A stretch of DNA of 64,000 bases, from the NCBI RefSeq assembly GCF_037094685.1, contig NZ_CP146614.1:4340001-4404000 (forward strand), given 5' to 3'. Shown in pieces: positions 9,547 to 18,641 of the stretch (position 1 is its first letter; every line of letters begins with the position of its first letter). This DNA is from Massilia sp. METH4 (GTDB lineage: Bacteria; Pseudomonadota; Gammaproteobacteria; Burkholderiales; Burkholderiaceae_D). The translations under genes were made by a program, and so were the position numbers. The notes beneath the pieces were generated by a model that saw nothing but the letters and a program-made list of their open reading frames with translations, searched no databases and was not told the DNA's origin.

Positions 9547-10178
9547 TCTCACCGGCCGAATTCATTCCGGTCGCCGAAGAGAGCGGTGTGATTGTCGAGC
9601 TCGGACAGTGGACGCTGCGTGCCGCGTGCGCTCAATCGGCGCAATGGTACAGCGAGGGGCGTGCCGGTTGTGCCGTGGCGGTCAATGTGTCGCCCCGGCA
9701 GTTCCTCCATGGCGACATCGTCAATGCGGTGAAGATGGCGCTGGGCGAGAGTGGACTACCTGCGCACCTGCTTGAACTCGAGTTGACGGAATCGGTCGCC
9801 GTCCGCGACGTGGACCGCGCCGTCAGTATCATGGGCGCATTGAAACAGCTGGGGGTGTTACTAAGCATTGATGATTTCGGCACAGGGTACTCCAGTCTGT
9901 CTTACCTATTGCGCCTGCCGATCGACAAGCTCAAGATTGATCGCGCTTTCATCTCGGCGCTGGCGGAAAACCAGCGCGCAAGAGCGATCGTCAAGGGCGT
10001 GATCGATATATGCACGGGACTTGGCATCGATGTTGTTGCGGAAGGGGTGGAGACGGCAGAGCAAGTCGCCTTGTTGACGGAACTGGGCTGCTCGGAAATG
10101 CAAGGATTCTACTTTGGCCGGCCGACTGCGCCAGACCACCTGAATACCGTGCTGACCGTGCCTGCCGCGATCGCATGA
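9547..10178 (+). pseudogene. EAL-domain (c-di-GMP phosphodiesterase) remnant without its EAL motif
   Basis: About 210 residues match the C-terminal four fifths of an EAL domain: SPAEFIPVAEESG, NVSPRQF, ELELTES, IDDFGTGYSS, KIDRAF, AEGVE and QGFYFGRP. The N-terminal strand with the E-x-L motif, which gives one metal-binding Glu, is missing, as are any upstream GGDEF or sensor domains. The homology starts abruptly about 9547. A possible ATG at 9519 would add only unrelated residues. The protein could not hydrolyse c-di-GMP in the usual way. It is most likely the stump of a large GGDEF-EAL protein, though a degenerate c-di-GMP receptor cannot be excluded. Confidence 0.75.
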
Positions 10179-10372
10179 CCCCGATTGTGCTTCGTCTTCC
10201 CGGCGCACTGGTTTGCGGCTGCCGCCATCACCCTTGCCCTTGCGGTCTCGGCGCAAGGGCGAGCAACGCCCCGAGAGCAGTGCGGAATCGTGTCTGCATG
10301 CCCCTGCTGGACTGCCTGATCAACCTGCATCGCCTGGCTGTGGGCCTTCCCATCATCGTTTACCGCGACGCC

Positions 10373-11220
10373 ATGCCGACCGCCGTTGAACGTTCCAGCG
10401 TGAGCGCGGACCGCGTCGTGGGTGCACTCCTGCTTGGCTTGGGGATCAACACCATATTGGGGTGGTGCTTGCGTGTGCCGGCAATGGTTGAAATCATCCG
10501 CGGTCTGGTCCCGATGGTGTTCAACACCGGGTTGTGCTTTGCGCTGACGGGACTGGCGCTGTGGTTGAACAATCGGGAACGCCGCCTGCCGCGGACCTTG
10601 ATCGGATGGGTCTTGCTGGTGCCGTGCACGCTGACGCTCGCCGAGCATGTCACCGATGTCAGCCTCGGTATCGACATAGCTTGAGTACACCACTGGTCTG
10701 ACTATGGCAATACCCGGCCTGGACGGATGGCGCCCAATACGGCACTGGGGTTCATGCTGATCGGTTCCGTGAACGTCGTGCTCCATAGGGTCGACAGCCG
10801 CATGTCGGCTTATACCATCGTAGTCCTGACGTTCTGCATCCTGGCCATTGGGCTGACGGGGCTGTGCGGTTATCTGCTGGCGCCGGATCTTCTGTTCGGT
10901 TGGTCGCGCTCGGCTCGCATGCCCATTCATACCGCGTGCGGCATGATCGCGGCAGCGGTTGGCATGTGGGCCGGCTGGTCCCGCATGCACTGGTTCAGCG
11001 GTTCCGCCTTTTTCACGGAGGCGGCAAAGGTCCGGCTGCTGGGTACGGCATCCTGCTGGTCGTCACTACGACAGTCGGGCTGACGGGGTTTGCACTAATG
11101 CAGGAGTCGCTGGAAAAGGCCATCGAAGGCCGTCTGCGCACGGCGGTGCAAAGCCGCAGTGCGTGGCTGACCACGATCAGAAGACGGGTTCGGTCCTGGC
11201 ACAAGGGGCGGCACACCCGT
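10373..11220 (+). pseudogene. Decayed membrane sensor region (CHASE-type sensor N-terminus)
   Basis: The translation is a multi-helix membrane domain followed by the start of an extracytoplasmic sensor, as found at the N-terminus of large CHASE-domain diguanylate cyclases and hybrid kinases. One frame runs from ATG 10373 through GLVPMVFNTGLCFALTGLAL to a TGA at 10682-10684. The same frame continues after the stop with a family-like run (RMAPNTALGFMLIG) to about 11045. The continuation then shifts frame to GYGILLVVTTTVGLTGFALM and LEKAIEGRL. There is thus one in-frame stop and one frameshift, and the rest of the protein is absent. It belongs to the same decayed signalling segment as the EAL remnant. 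Confidence 0.6.
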
Positions 11221-11367
11221 GACGAAATCTCCGCCGGCAGGGCGCACAGATGCGTTCTCTTGCGTCAGTTAAATGAACCTCTGCGTTCCCGTCATGCGCG
11301 GTACCGTCGCTGCCCCCGCGGAAGTCAAGGCCGCGAAGGCGGCAAAGTCGGGACGGGTGGGAAGCCG

Positions 11368-11905
11368 ATGAAGAACCTGCTTGCATGCTCGCTGGCGGCC
11401 CTGGCGCTGCCGGCATTGGCCACGCCGGTCGACATCCGCCTGTGGCGCCACGACACCGGCGATGCCGAAATGGCGGCCGGCAGGGCGGCCATCGAGCGCT
11501 TCAACCGCTCGCAAGACCGCTGGAAAGTGGTGATGGACGCCATCCCCAAGGCTCGTATACCGAATCGAACACCGTCGCCTCGCTCGTCGGCCAGCTGCCC
11601 TGCGTCATCGCCGTGGACCAGCCGACGGTGCCGAACTTCGCCTGGGCCGGCCATATCCGCCCGCTCGACCCGCTGCTGCCGCCGGCTGCCGTGGCGCCCC
11701 TGCTCGAAGGAGGGCGCGGCATGTACAAGGGGCACCTGTACAGCGGCGATACCGGCAAGGGGGGCGATGCGTTGTCGAAAGGGCATATATCAGGTATCCT
11801 GACATTGGCATTCCTGGTCGGGTGGACGCCGGGTCGCCAGTTCCTTGGCAACCTGGCCGCGTCCGAACCCGTCCAGTTCGACGATTCGATCAAAGTGGAG
11901 GAGAC
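11368..11905 (+). pseudogene. Sugar-type ABC transporter substrate-binding protein, frameshifted and truncated
   Basis: A clear signal peptide (MKNLLACSLAALALPALA) opens a periplasmic binding protein of the extracellular solute-binding family 1 (UgpB-like): VDIRLWRHDTGDAEM and AAIERFN. A one-base deletion about 11553 moves the frame. The match continues with SYTESNTVASLVGQLPCV and VPNFAWAGHIRPLD up to GHLYS at about 11745, where homology stops after roughly one third of the usual length. The remaining frame to 11909 is unrelated. No permease or ATPase genes accompany it. Confidence 0.65.
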
Positions 11906-12460
11906 ATGAAAAGATACGTGGGTATCGCCGTCATGCTGTCGTCATTCGCCGCGGGATCGGGCCCGGCATGGGCTGCGGACAAGGAAACCTTTGAACCACC
12001 GAAACCGAAGCTGGACTATCTGGCGCGATTCACCGTGGATCTGGAAGCGCCGATCTGGGAGCTGGGCGCGACCAGCGATCTCGGACGCCGCCGCATCATT
12101 CCGATCACGAGCGGCAGTTTCGACGGCGCACGCCTGAAGGGAACCATCCTGAACAACGGGGCGGACTGGCAGGTCGTCACAGCGCAGGGCGTTGCGATCA
12201 TCGACACGCGTTACCTCCTCAAGACCGGCGATGGAGCGCTGATCTACCTGCAGACCAAGGGTTTTCGCTACGGTCCGGCCGATGTGATGGCCGAAGTCGC
12301 CAAGGGCAACCCGGTCGATCCGGCCAAATATACGTTTCGCGTGACTATGAGCTTCGAAACGGCCGACCCGCGCTATGCGTGGCTCAACCGCGCCATCGGC
12401 GTGGGTGCGGCGATGCGTCTCGGTACCGCTGTCGTGTACGACGCCTACCTGCTGGAATAG
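11906..12460 (+). CDS. Exported DUF3237 protein
   Basis: This 184-residue protein has a signal peptide (residues 1-25, ending AWA) and a DUF3237 domain, a small beta-barrel of unknown function often found near catabolic enzymes. Typical features are the opening LDYLARFTVDL, the RRIIPITSGSFDG segment and the end VGAAMRLGTAVVYDAYLLE. The ATG at 11906 is preceded by GGAGGAG at good spacing. The upstream pseudogene runs into it, so the promoter may lie within that relic. It stands alone and no substrate can be assigned. Confidence 0.8.
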   Translation: MKRYVGIAVMLSSFAAGSGPAWAADKETFEPPKPKLDYLARFTVDLEAPIWELGATSDLGRRRIIPITSGSFDGARLKGTILNNGADWQVVTAQGVAIIDTRYLLKTGDGALIYLQTKGFRYGPADVMAEVAKGNPVDPAKYTFRVTMSFETADPRYAWLNRAIGVGAAMRLGTAVVYDAYLLE

Positions 12461-12510
12461 GGTGGCTTCCCGCTTCTGGGTGTCGATGGCGGCAGACCGG
12501 GGCATCCTTG

Positions 12511-12723
12511 TCAGTCGGGGAATTCGGTATCCAGGAACAGCGCTTCCACCTGCGCGCGTGCCCATGGCGTGCGGCGCAGGAATTTGAGGCTGGACTTCAC
12601 GCTCGGCTCGCTTCGAAAGCAATTGATGTCGATGCGGCGACCCAGCTCGTGCCAGCCATAGTGCTCGACCAGCCGGGTGAGCAAGGATTCCAGGGTGATG
12701 CCGTTCAGGGATTGCACACGCAT
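12511..12723 (-). CDS. VF530-family small DNA-binding protein (DUF2132)
   Basis: This 70-residue protein matches the VF530 family through its whole length: [19 protein letters not shown], then a segment with [22 protein letters not shown]. The family fold was solved in Vibrio and is annotated as DNA-binding, but its cellular role is unknown. The ATG at 12723 fits the family length. It converges with the DUF3237 gene and lies just downstream of the DUF1080 gene on the same strand, with about 90 bp between. Confidence 0.85.
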   Translation of the reverse strand: MRVQSLNGITLESLLTRLVEHYGWHELGRRIDINCFRSEPSVKSSLKFLRRTPWARAQVEALFLDTEFPD

Positions 12724-12810
12724 GTTCGGGGAGAGTCGGGGGCGGAAAGGCCGCCAGTATAGCCGCGATGGCCCTGTTGGTGCCGTTCGGTGCAGGGCGA
12801 TCGCCGAGTC

Positions 12811-13584
12811 CTATTTGTCCGAACGGAGCGGCCTTACCCAGACATTGCGGAAGCTGACCGCATCGCCATGATCCTGCAGCTTGATCGGCGCGGGACCATG
12901 CTTGCGATAAGACGGCTTCCCCGCATAGACCGACTCTCCCTGGACCTCGACATGGTTCTGTACCAGCACGCCGTTGTGCAGGGCGGTGACGTACGCGGGC
13001 GACAGCAATGCGCCATCGGTGGCGAAGCGCGGCGCGGTCCACACGACGTCATAGGTCTGCCATTCGCCGGCCGGGGCGCAGGCGTTGACTAGCGGGATGT
13101 GCTGCTTGTAGATGCTGGCCGCCTGCCCATTCGCATATGTCTTGTTGTTCGCACAGTCGAGGATCTGGATCTCGTAACCGCTGTCGATGCCGGTAGACGC
13201 CAGGAACAGGCCGCTGTTTCCCTTGCCCTGGCCGCTGCCCTTCGCCGATGCCGGCACGCGCCACTCCAGGTGAATCTGGTAGTCCGAAAACAGCCGCTTC
13301 GTCTGGATGTGGCCACTGCCGGGGCGCACGGTCAATACGCCGTCGCTCACGAGCCAGCCGGCCGGTTGACCGGTCGACGTCGTCGACACCCATTCGCGCA
13401 GATCCTGCCCGCCGAACAGTACGATCGCATCCGATGGCGCGCCGGAGGAGGCGCCCGGGACGACGCGCGGCGGTTCCGGTGCCCATACTTCCGTATCTTT
13501 CGGATCCGGCTGCGGCTGGCTTTGGGCCGAGGGGGAAAACAGCGTCAATAATCCGGTAATCGTCGCAACAGTCTTCACGGTCAT
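12811..13584 (-). CDS. Exported DUF1080 / 3-keto-disaccharide hydrolase domain protein
   Basis: This 257-residue protein has an N-terminal signal (about 1-22) and a DUF1080 concanavalin-like lectin/glycosidase domain. Motifs seen are FGGQDLREWVST, LTVRPGSGHIQTKRLFSDYQ, HLEWRVP, GNSGLFL, YEIQILDC and the C-terminal HGDAVSFRNVWVRPL. Family members bind or cleave sugars, and some are 3-keto-glucoside hydrolases. Upstream on the same strand is a Gfo/Idh/MocA oxidoreductase, a type of enzyme that can make 3-keto-sugars, so a joint role in sugar modification is possible (inference). They are separated by 540 bp with no recognised gene. ATG 13584. Confidence 0.85.
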   Translation of the reverse strand: MTVKTVATITGLLTLFSPSAQSQPQPDPKDTEVWAPEPPRVVPGASSGAPSDAIVLFGGQDLREWVSTTSTGQPAGWLVSDGVLTVRPGSGHIQTKRLFSDYQIHLEWRVPASAKGSGQGKGNSGLFLASTGIDSGYEIQILDCANNKTYANGQAASIYKQHIPLVNACAPAGEWQTYDVVWTAPRFATDGALLSPAYVTALHNGVLVQNHVEVQGESVYAGKPSYRKHGPAPIKLQDHGDAVSFRNVWVRPLRSDK

Positions 13585-14124
13585 CGTTCGTCCTATGCAA
13601 GGCGTGGCGCCCGTGCAGGTTCAAGTTGGCATGCCAGGCAGCGCCATGGCTCTCCGGCGCCGCCGCGCCAACGGCGGCGACTAGCCACGTGGCCGTGGCG
13701 GTAGCGCCACAGGCTTGCCACACCCGAAGCATCGCATACCCTGCCGGGGTTCTTCCGTTCCGCCAAGCGAATTCCACTCGCGCCCGCACCCCGTTCTCCA
13801 GTCGCCGCTGTAGTCGGGAAGGGGAGTCCAGAGGCAGCTCGGCCCCGTGGAGGGCTCCAGCGCGGAGGCATTGCCGGACGAAGCCGAAGCGCCAGGATGC
13901 GCGTCCGCGGTGCCGATCACGCCCAGCAGCCGCACGGCGCGATCGCGTGCTTTCGCCGCGGCCCCGTCGGCGATGTTCCGGGCGGCCTCTAAGGCGCGCC
14001 GGGTCGGCGAAGGGAATGCGCCGCCGGCAGAGCACTGCGTGATGGCTTCATCAAGTTCCGCATTCATATGCCACCTCGATATGTCAGGGAGTTCAAGCAA
14101 TCTTGCCCCCATCACGGCAGCACC
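13585..14124 (-). other. Unassigned stretch, possible decayed gene
   Basis: On the minus strand an open frame runs 14115-13681 (in-frame ATG at 14067, MNAELDEAITQCSAGG). Its first half looks protein-like (TRRALEAARNIADGAAAKAR, DRAVRLLGVIG) and its second half does not. A neighbouring frame takes over with RLQRRLENGVRARVEFAWRN. That pattern suggests one frameshifted gene of unknown family between the oxidoreductase and the DUF1080 gene. I cannot assign a function, and a non-coding origin is possible. Confidence 0.3.
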
Positions 14125-15162
14125 TCAAGCGAAATCGATGGTCCGCCGCTCCCGGTGGCTGCGCAGCGCCAGTTCGATCACGCGGATCACATCCACCGCC
14201 TGCTCCGCCGCCACGGGCACTTCCGTGCCTTGCGCGATCGCTTCGTGCATGCCCTGGTAGAACGCCTCGTAAGCGCCGGGGAGGGTGGCGACACTGCGGC
14301 GCGAGCCGTCGGCAGCGGTGATGGTGGCGTAGCTTTCCGGATTATCGAGGCCCCAGCCCGGATCGCCGGGCCGCTTGCCCGCCTTCAGCGCATCTTCCTG
14401 CGGATCGATGCCATGCTTGACGAAGCTGCCCAAGGTGCCATGCACCTGGTAGCGCGGTCCGGGAGCGCGCACCAGCGCGCCGGCATGCAGCACCGCCATG
14501 GTACCGCCATGATCGAGCACCAGTTCGAATGCGTCTTCCACTTGCGCACCTTCGCGTTGCGTCGAAAGGTGCGCTGTCACCGAGCGCGGTACGCCGAACA
14601 ACTGCAACGCCTGGTCGATCAGGTGCGAGCCGAGGTCCCACAATACACCCGCGCCCGGCTGCGCCTGTTCCTTCCATCGCACTTTCACCTGCGGCGCATA
14701 GCGGTCGAAATGGGCACGGAAGGTGTGTATCGCGCCGAGCTCGCCCGATGCCGCGGCTTGGCGCAGGGTCAGGAAATCGCCATCCCAGCGGCGGTTATGG
14801 TAGACGGCCAGTTTCAGGCCCCGCTCCTGCGCCAGTGCCGCCAGTTCCTCGCCTTCGGCGGAGGAGAGCACGAACGGCTTGTCCACCACCACGTGCTTGC
14901 CGGCCAGCAGCGCGGCCTTCGCCAGCGCGTAGTGGCTGGCATTCGGCGTGCACACCACGACCAGCGCAATGTCGGGATCTTCCAGCATGGCCTGCGGCGT
15001 GTCGTCGCGCAGCACGCCCGGGTACTCGCGCAGTGCTTCCGGCGTCGCGCTGCGGCTGGCGACACGGGCCAGCCGCAGTCCCGGCACGGCGGCGATCATG
15101 GGTGCGTGAAAGACGGAGCCGCCCAGGCCGTAGCCGATCAGTCCCACTGCGTATCGTTGCAT
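14125..15162 (-). CDS. Gfo/Idh/MocA-family NAD(P)-dependent oxidoreductase
   Basis: This 345-residue oxidoreductase has an N-terminal Rossmann domain (VGLIGYGLGGSVFHAPMI), the EKP-like catalytic segment as VVDKPFVLSS (Lys in DKP), and a C-terminal alpha/beta domain containing LWDLGSHLIDQALQLFG, with the conserved D-x-G-x-H. It most resembles YdgJ/YvaA-type inositol or sugar dehydrogenases; the substrate is unknown. The ATG at 15162 is chosen because AAGGAA lies at suitable spacing. An in-frame ATG at 15183 would add seven residues. The downstream DUF1080 gene may act on the same sugars (inference). Confidence 0.85.
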   Translation of the reverse strand: MQRYAVGLIGYGLGGSVFHAPMIAAVPGLRLARVASRSATPEALREYPGVLRDDTPQAMLEDPDIALVVVCTPNASHYALAKAALLAGKHVVVDKPFVLSSAEGEELAALAQERGLKLAVYHNRRWDGDFLTLRQAAASGELGAIHTFRAHFDRYAPQVKVRWKEQAQPGAGVLWDLGSHLIDQALQLFGVPRSVTAHLSTQREGAQVEDAFELVLDHGGTMAVLHAGALVRAPGPRYQVHGTLGSFVKHGIDPQEDALKAGKRPGDPGWGLDNPESYATITAADGSRRSVATLPGAYEAFYQGMHEAIAQGTEVPVAAEQAVDVIRVIELALRSHRERRTIDFA

Positions 15163-15464
15163 CGTGCATTCCTTGTCTGTCATATCGTCCGCCGCGTGCA
15201 GGCGGATACAACAATGCCGGGCCGGGGGAAGGGAAGGGGCCTGTCATAGCCGCACGCATGTCGGCGCCGGGTTGACCCGCGTCGAGCGTCGACGCGTCCC
15301 CGGATTGGCATTTTACAAACTATTGCGTCGTGGCGGAACTGCTCGGCAAGACAAAGGACTACCCGGCCGCGCAGCGACCGGTCCAGGTACCTGTTCCAGT
15401 CGCTGCACGCCCGGCGGTATCCGCGGTCGAAGCTGGCGGGAACGCGCGGCCCCGCGCCGGCCGG

Positions 15465-15605
15465 TCAGTTCCAGCCGCCGGCGTTGCGGCGGTAGTCCAG
15501 GCGCGACGGCCGGGCGACTTCCGCTTGCCTGCGCAGTGCAAGCATGGCGCGCTCGCGGGAGGCGGACAGCAGCGTGCGGATGATGGTGGCGAGGACTTGT
15601 TTCAT
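15465..15605 (-). CDS. Small basic protein, 46 residues
   Basis: A short ORF begins MKQVLATIIRTLLSASRERA, is rich in Arg and Ala, and ends RRNAGGWN. The ATG at 15605 is preceded by AGGAG seven bases away. A good sigma-70-type promoter (TTGGAA, 16 bp, TATATA) lies about 50 bp upstream. The N-terminal 16 residues could form a short amphipathic or membrane-associated helix. The family is not recognised; it is only loosely similar in character to small DUF1127-type proteins. Coding status rests on the start signals and the promoter. Confidence 0.5.
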   Translation of the reverse strand: MKQVLATIIRTLLSASRERAMLALRRQAEVARPSRLDYRRNAGGWN

Positions 15606-15653
15606 GGTGCGACTCCTGCAATGACGGTAACGATCGCGATGCGATCCTTCCGT

Positions 15654-15681
15654 TATATAGGTGAGTCGCGCAAAGTTCCAA
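15654..15681 (-). promoter_or_regulatory. Sigma-70-type promoter for the 46-residue ORF
   Basis: On the minus strand TTGGAA (15681-15676) and TATATA (15659-15654) are separated by 16 bp. The predicted start is about 40 bases before the ATG at 15605. Confidence 0.45.
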
Positions 15682-15728
15682 TTCTATGAGGCAATATAAG
15701 TCATGCGTTTCATGAATGTCTCCGCCAT

Positions 15729-16991
15729 TCACGTAACGGCTTCACCCTTACTTTTCGTTGACCGGCTCTCCAGCCGGCGCAGGCACAGCGCCGCCCCGCA
15801 GGCGATCGCGCCGCCCGCGGCCAGGATGGCATAGGAGGCCGCCCAGGACCCGGTGCCGTCGAGCGTTACCCCGAAAGCGGCCGGGGCCAGCGCCCCGGCG
15901 CCGAAGCCCAGCACGGAACGCACGCCCATCACCCGCCCCAAGCTGTCCGCCGGCACCGCTTCGGTCATCGCGGCCGACAGCGCGCTCGAGTCGCCCAGGA
16001 TGAAAAAGCTGCCGATGGCCGCCAGCACGACCGTCCACGCCGGGGCCCAGTGCGTCGACCAGCCCATCAGCAGCGAACACGCCGCGCCGGTCGCGGCGAC
16101 GGCGACCAGCACGTTCGAGCGGTTCCACCGGTCCGACAGGATGCCGATGGCCGGCGTTGCGAGCATGCCCGACAGGTGCGCGACGGCGCCGACCAGCAGT
16201 GCCTGTGCCAGCGGGTCGAGGTGCAGCGGCCGGAGCGCGGTGGCGAGCAGCGACGGCGTCCATGCGTAGCTGCCGAGCAGTTCCCAGCAGTGCGCGACGT
16301 AGGCGACGAGCAGGCACAGGGCGGCCGGGCTGAACACCGTTTTCCACTGCAACGGTGACGTGGACGATGTGGCGCCATTGCCGCGACGCGCCGGCACGGG
16401 CATGCCGGCAAGGCTGACGTGGCCGAGTATCGCGCCGGCCAGCACGCCCGCCGCGCATGCCGTGAACGCGGCCGTCGGGCCCCAGGTCTGTGCCGCCCAC
16501 AGCGAAAGGGATACGGAGAGCAGGTAGCCGAACGACCCCGCCGCCAGCATCTGGCCCATCGCACGGCCCCGACGCGATGCCGGGCTCAGTTCGGCGGCGA
16601 GCAGCAGGGCGGGGGCATAGGCGCCGCCCTGGGTCAAGCCCACCAGCACGATCAGCACGAGCGCGCTCTGCGGCGAGCGGGCGAAGGCGGCGAAGCAGGC
16701 GAGGGCAAGCGCGCCTGCCCACGTGCAGCAGAGATAGACCCGCCGCGCACCGAACGTATCGGCAAGCCATGCGGCGGCCAGCAGCGCGATGGCGTTCGCC
16801 AGGTTGAACGCGGTCTGTATGGTTCCCGCCGTCGCGGCATCCATGTGCCAGGCCTGCTGCAGGACGGGCAGGGCGCCGGCGAACGTCATCATGCCCATGC
16901 AGGTGCCGGCGCGCCCAGCGCACAGCAACGGCAGGCGGCGGGCCGGCGAGGGCGTGCCGGCGGCCCGGGCGGTGTCCATCGAAGGCGTCAT
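15729..16991 (-). CDS. MFS transporter
   Basis: This 420-residue major-facilitator carrier has twelve hydrophobic segments. The loop 2-3 motif reads WLADTFGARRVYL, and its second-half counterpart is GILSDRWNRSNVL. A short cytoplasmic N-terminus precedes TM1 (MMTFAGALPVLQQAW). The substrate cannot be deduced. It resembles CynX/NimT- or drug-type carriers only generally. ATG 16991. The upstream DNA contains the tail of a LysR gene in the opposite orientation, so a lost divergent regulator is possible. Confidence 0.8.
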   Translation of the reverse strand: MTPSMDTARAAGTPSPARRLPLLCAGRAGTCMGMMTFAGALPVLQQAWHMDAATAGTIQTAFNLANAIALLAAAWLADTFGARRVYLCCTWAGALALACFAAFARSPQSALVLIVLVGLTQGGAYAPALLLAAELSPASRRGRAMGQMLAAGSFGYLLSVSLSLWAAQTWGPTAAFTACAAGVLAGAILGHVSLAGMPVPARRGNGATSSTSPLQWKTVFSPAALCLLVAYVAHCWELLGSYAWTPSLLATALRPLHLDPLAQALLVGAVAHLSGMLATPAIGILSDRWNRSNVLVAVAATGAACSLLMGWSTHWAPAWTVVLAAIGSFFILGDSSALSAAMTEAVPADSLGRVMGVRSVLGFGAGALAPAAFGVTLDGTGSWAASYAILAAGGAIACGAALCLRRLESRSTKSKGEAVT

Positions 16992-17052
16992 GTTCTCTCC
17001 ACGTCATGTTTGCGCATGCTACGGTCCCGCCGGGGCGCTGACGAACGATGGA

Positions 17053-17220
17053 TCTTTTCGCGCTTTTCCGCACCTGGAGGCGGGCCGGCTGTTCGCGCCG
17101 TTTCCGGACATGCTCGTCGAATCCGGCAAGTACTACCTGTTGACCCGTTCGGGAAGCATGACGGATGCCGCCTCGGCCGTGCTGTCATGGCTGGCGGCAC
17201 TGGGTTGCGGTGGAGATCAC
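17053..17220 (+). pseudogene. C-terminal stump of a LysR-type regulator
   Basis: One plus-strand frame encodes FRAFPHLEAGRLFAPFPDM followed by SGKYYLLTR and AVLSWLA. This pattern fits the end of the effector-binding domain of LysR regulators (residue A-x-G-x-L-x-x-P-F, then YYL). No HTH or earlier effector-domain sequence precedes it, and the frame runs on into the end of the convergent MatC-like gene. I read it as a deletion remnant of a regulator that stood between the two transporters. Confidence 0.5.
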
Positions 17221-18641
17221 AACACCACGAACAGCATCCACACCACCACCGGCGCCACCAGCGTGACGATGCCGCCATAGATCATCAACTGGCGCAGGAA
17301 CACGTCGCGGTCGATATGCTGGGCGCTGGCCAGCACGAGGGCGCCATTGGTCGAGAACGGGCTGACGTCGACGATGGTGGAAGCGACCGCCATGGCGGCG
17401 ATGAAGCCGATCGGATCGACGCCGGTGCCGTTCTGCAGGAACGGCACGGCCAGCGGGATCAGCGACCCCAGCACCGCCGTCGACGAGGCGAACGCCGACA
17501 CGATGGCGCCGACGAACAGCAGCAGCAGCGCGACCATCATCGGGGAGGTCAGGCTGGCGACGCTGTCGCCGACCCAGGTGATGGTGCCCATCTTCTGCAT
17601 CACGCCCACATAAGTGCTCACGCCGACGATCAGCATGATTTCCGGCCACGATACCTGGCCGATGGCGCGCTTCTGCACCTGCGGCGACATCAGCGAGATC
17701 AGGAGACCGATGGAAATGGCGACGAAGCCGATATCGAGCTTGTACAGCAGCGTCAATACCGCCAGCGCGAGCAGGCCGATCACGGTGACGATCTGCTGGA
17801 ACGTTGCCCCGTCATTCGCCCCGGCGCCTGCCGTGCCCAGGGCACCCGCACCCGCGCCACCAGCCGGGCCGATGGCGCCGACGGCCGCGCCGGAACGCTC
17901 GCGCGTCAGCCGCTCCTCGCTGGCCGCCTCGCTTTCGGCGTCGCCATAGATCTGCGGTCCCTGTGCCGCGAAGGCGACCGTGGTGCCGTACAGTGGCCCC
18001 GGGGTTCCCCGCGAGGCTGCATTCGGCACCTGCTGGCGCATCAGTTTCATGCCGCCGAAGACGAAGAAGAGCAGCAGCGACACTGCAAAGTTCACGCCCA
18101 GGCTGACGAACGCGGTCGTCAGCTCCGAGATCGGCAGGCCGGCCTCGTTCACCACCTTGTTCGTGATACCGCCATAGATGCTGATCGGCGAGAAGCCGCC
18201 GCCCTGGGCGCCGTGGATCACCATCAGGCCCATCATCAGCGGATTGATGTTGTACTTGGCGGCGAAACCCAGTGCGATCGGCGCGATGATGGCCACGGCC
18301 GCCGGGCTGACGGCGCCGACGGCGGTCAGCAGGGCGGTGATCGCGAACATTACCCAGGGAATCGCGGCGATCCGCCCGCCCACCGCGCGAACGGCCAATC
18401 TCACCAGCCAGTCGATGGTGCCGTTGTTCTGCGCTTGCGCGAACAGGAAGGTGATGCCGACCAGGGTGAGGAACAGTTCGGCCGGAAAGCCGGCCATGAT
18501 GCCCTTGGCCTGCAGGCCGGCGACCAGCGTGCCGACCAGGAAGGCGCCGACGAAGGCGATAACGCCCATATTGATGGGCAGGGCGGTGGCGATGACGAAC
18601 ATCAGCGCCAGGACGCATATGGCAATCAGGTGAGTGGACAC
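17217..18641 (-). CDS. MatC-like / SLC13-type dicarboxylate carrier
   Basis: This 474-residue integral membrane protein has a MatC N-terminal domain (ALPINMGVIAFVGAFLVG), followed by helices typical of the ion-transporter superfamily: GITFLFAQAQNNGTID, GAVSPAAVAIIAPIAL, and near the end a second signature (DVSPFSTNGALVLASA). Residues about 230-290 form a Gly/Ala-rich cytoplasmic loop. MatC proteins import malonate or related dicarboxylates; the substrate here is not proven. The GTG at 18641 has GGAG seven bases upstream, whereas a longer frame to 18791 begins in unlikely sequence. No catabolic genes flank it. Confidence 0.8.
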   Translation of the reverse strand: MSTHLIAICVLALMFVIATALPINMGVIAFVGAFLVGTLVAGLQAKGIMAGFPAELFLTLVGITFLFAQAQNNGTIDWLVRLAVRAVGGRIAAIPWVMFAITALLTAVGAVSPAAVAIIAPIALGFAAKYNINPLMMGLMVIHGAQGGGFSPISIYGGITNKVVNEAGLPISELTTAFVSLGVNFAVSLLLFFVFGGMKLMRQQVPNAASRGTPGPLYGTTVAFAAQGPQIYGDAESEAASEERLTRERSGAAVGAIGPAGGAGAGALGTAGAGANDGATFQQIVTVIGLLALAVLTLLYKLDIGFVAISIGLLISLMSPQVQKRAIGQVSWPEIMLIVGVSTYVGVMQKMGTITWVGDSVASLTSPMMVALLLLFVGAIVSAFASSTAVLGSLIPLAVPFLQNGTGVDPIGFIAAMAVASTIVDVSPFSTNGALVLASAQHIDRDVFLRQLMIYGGIVTLVAPVVVWMLFVVL

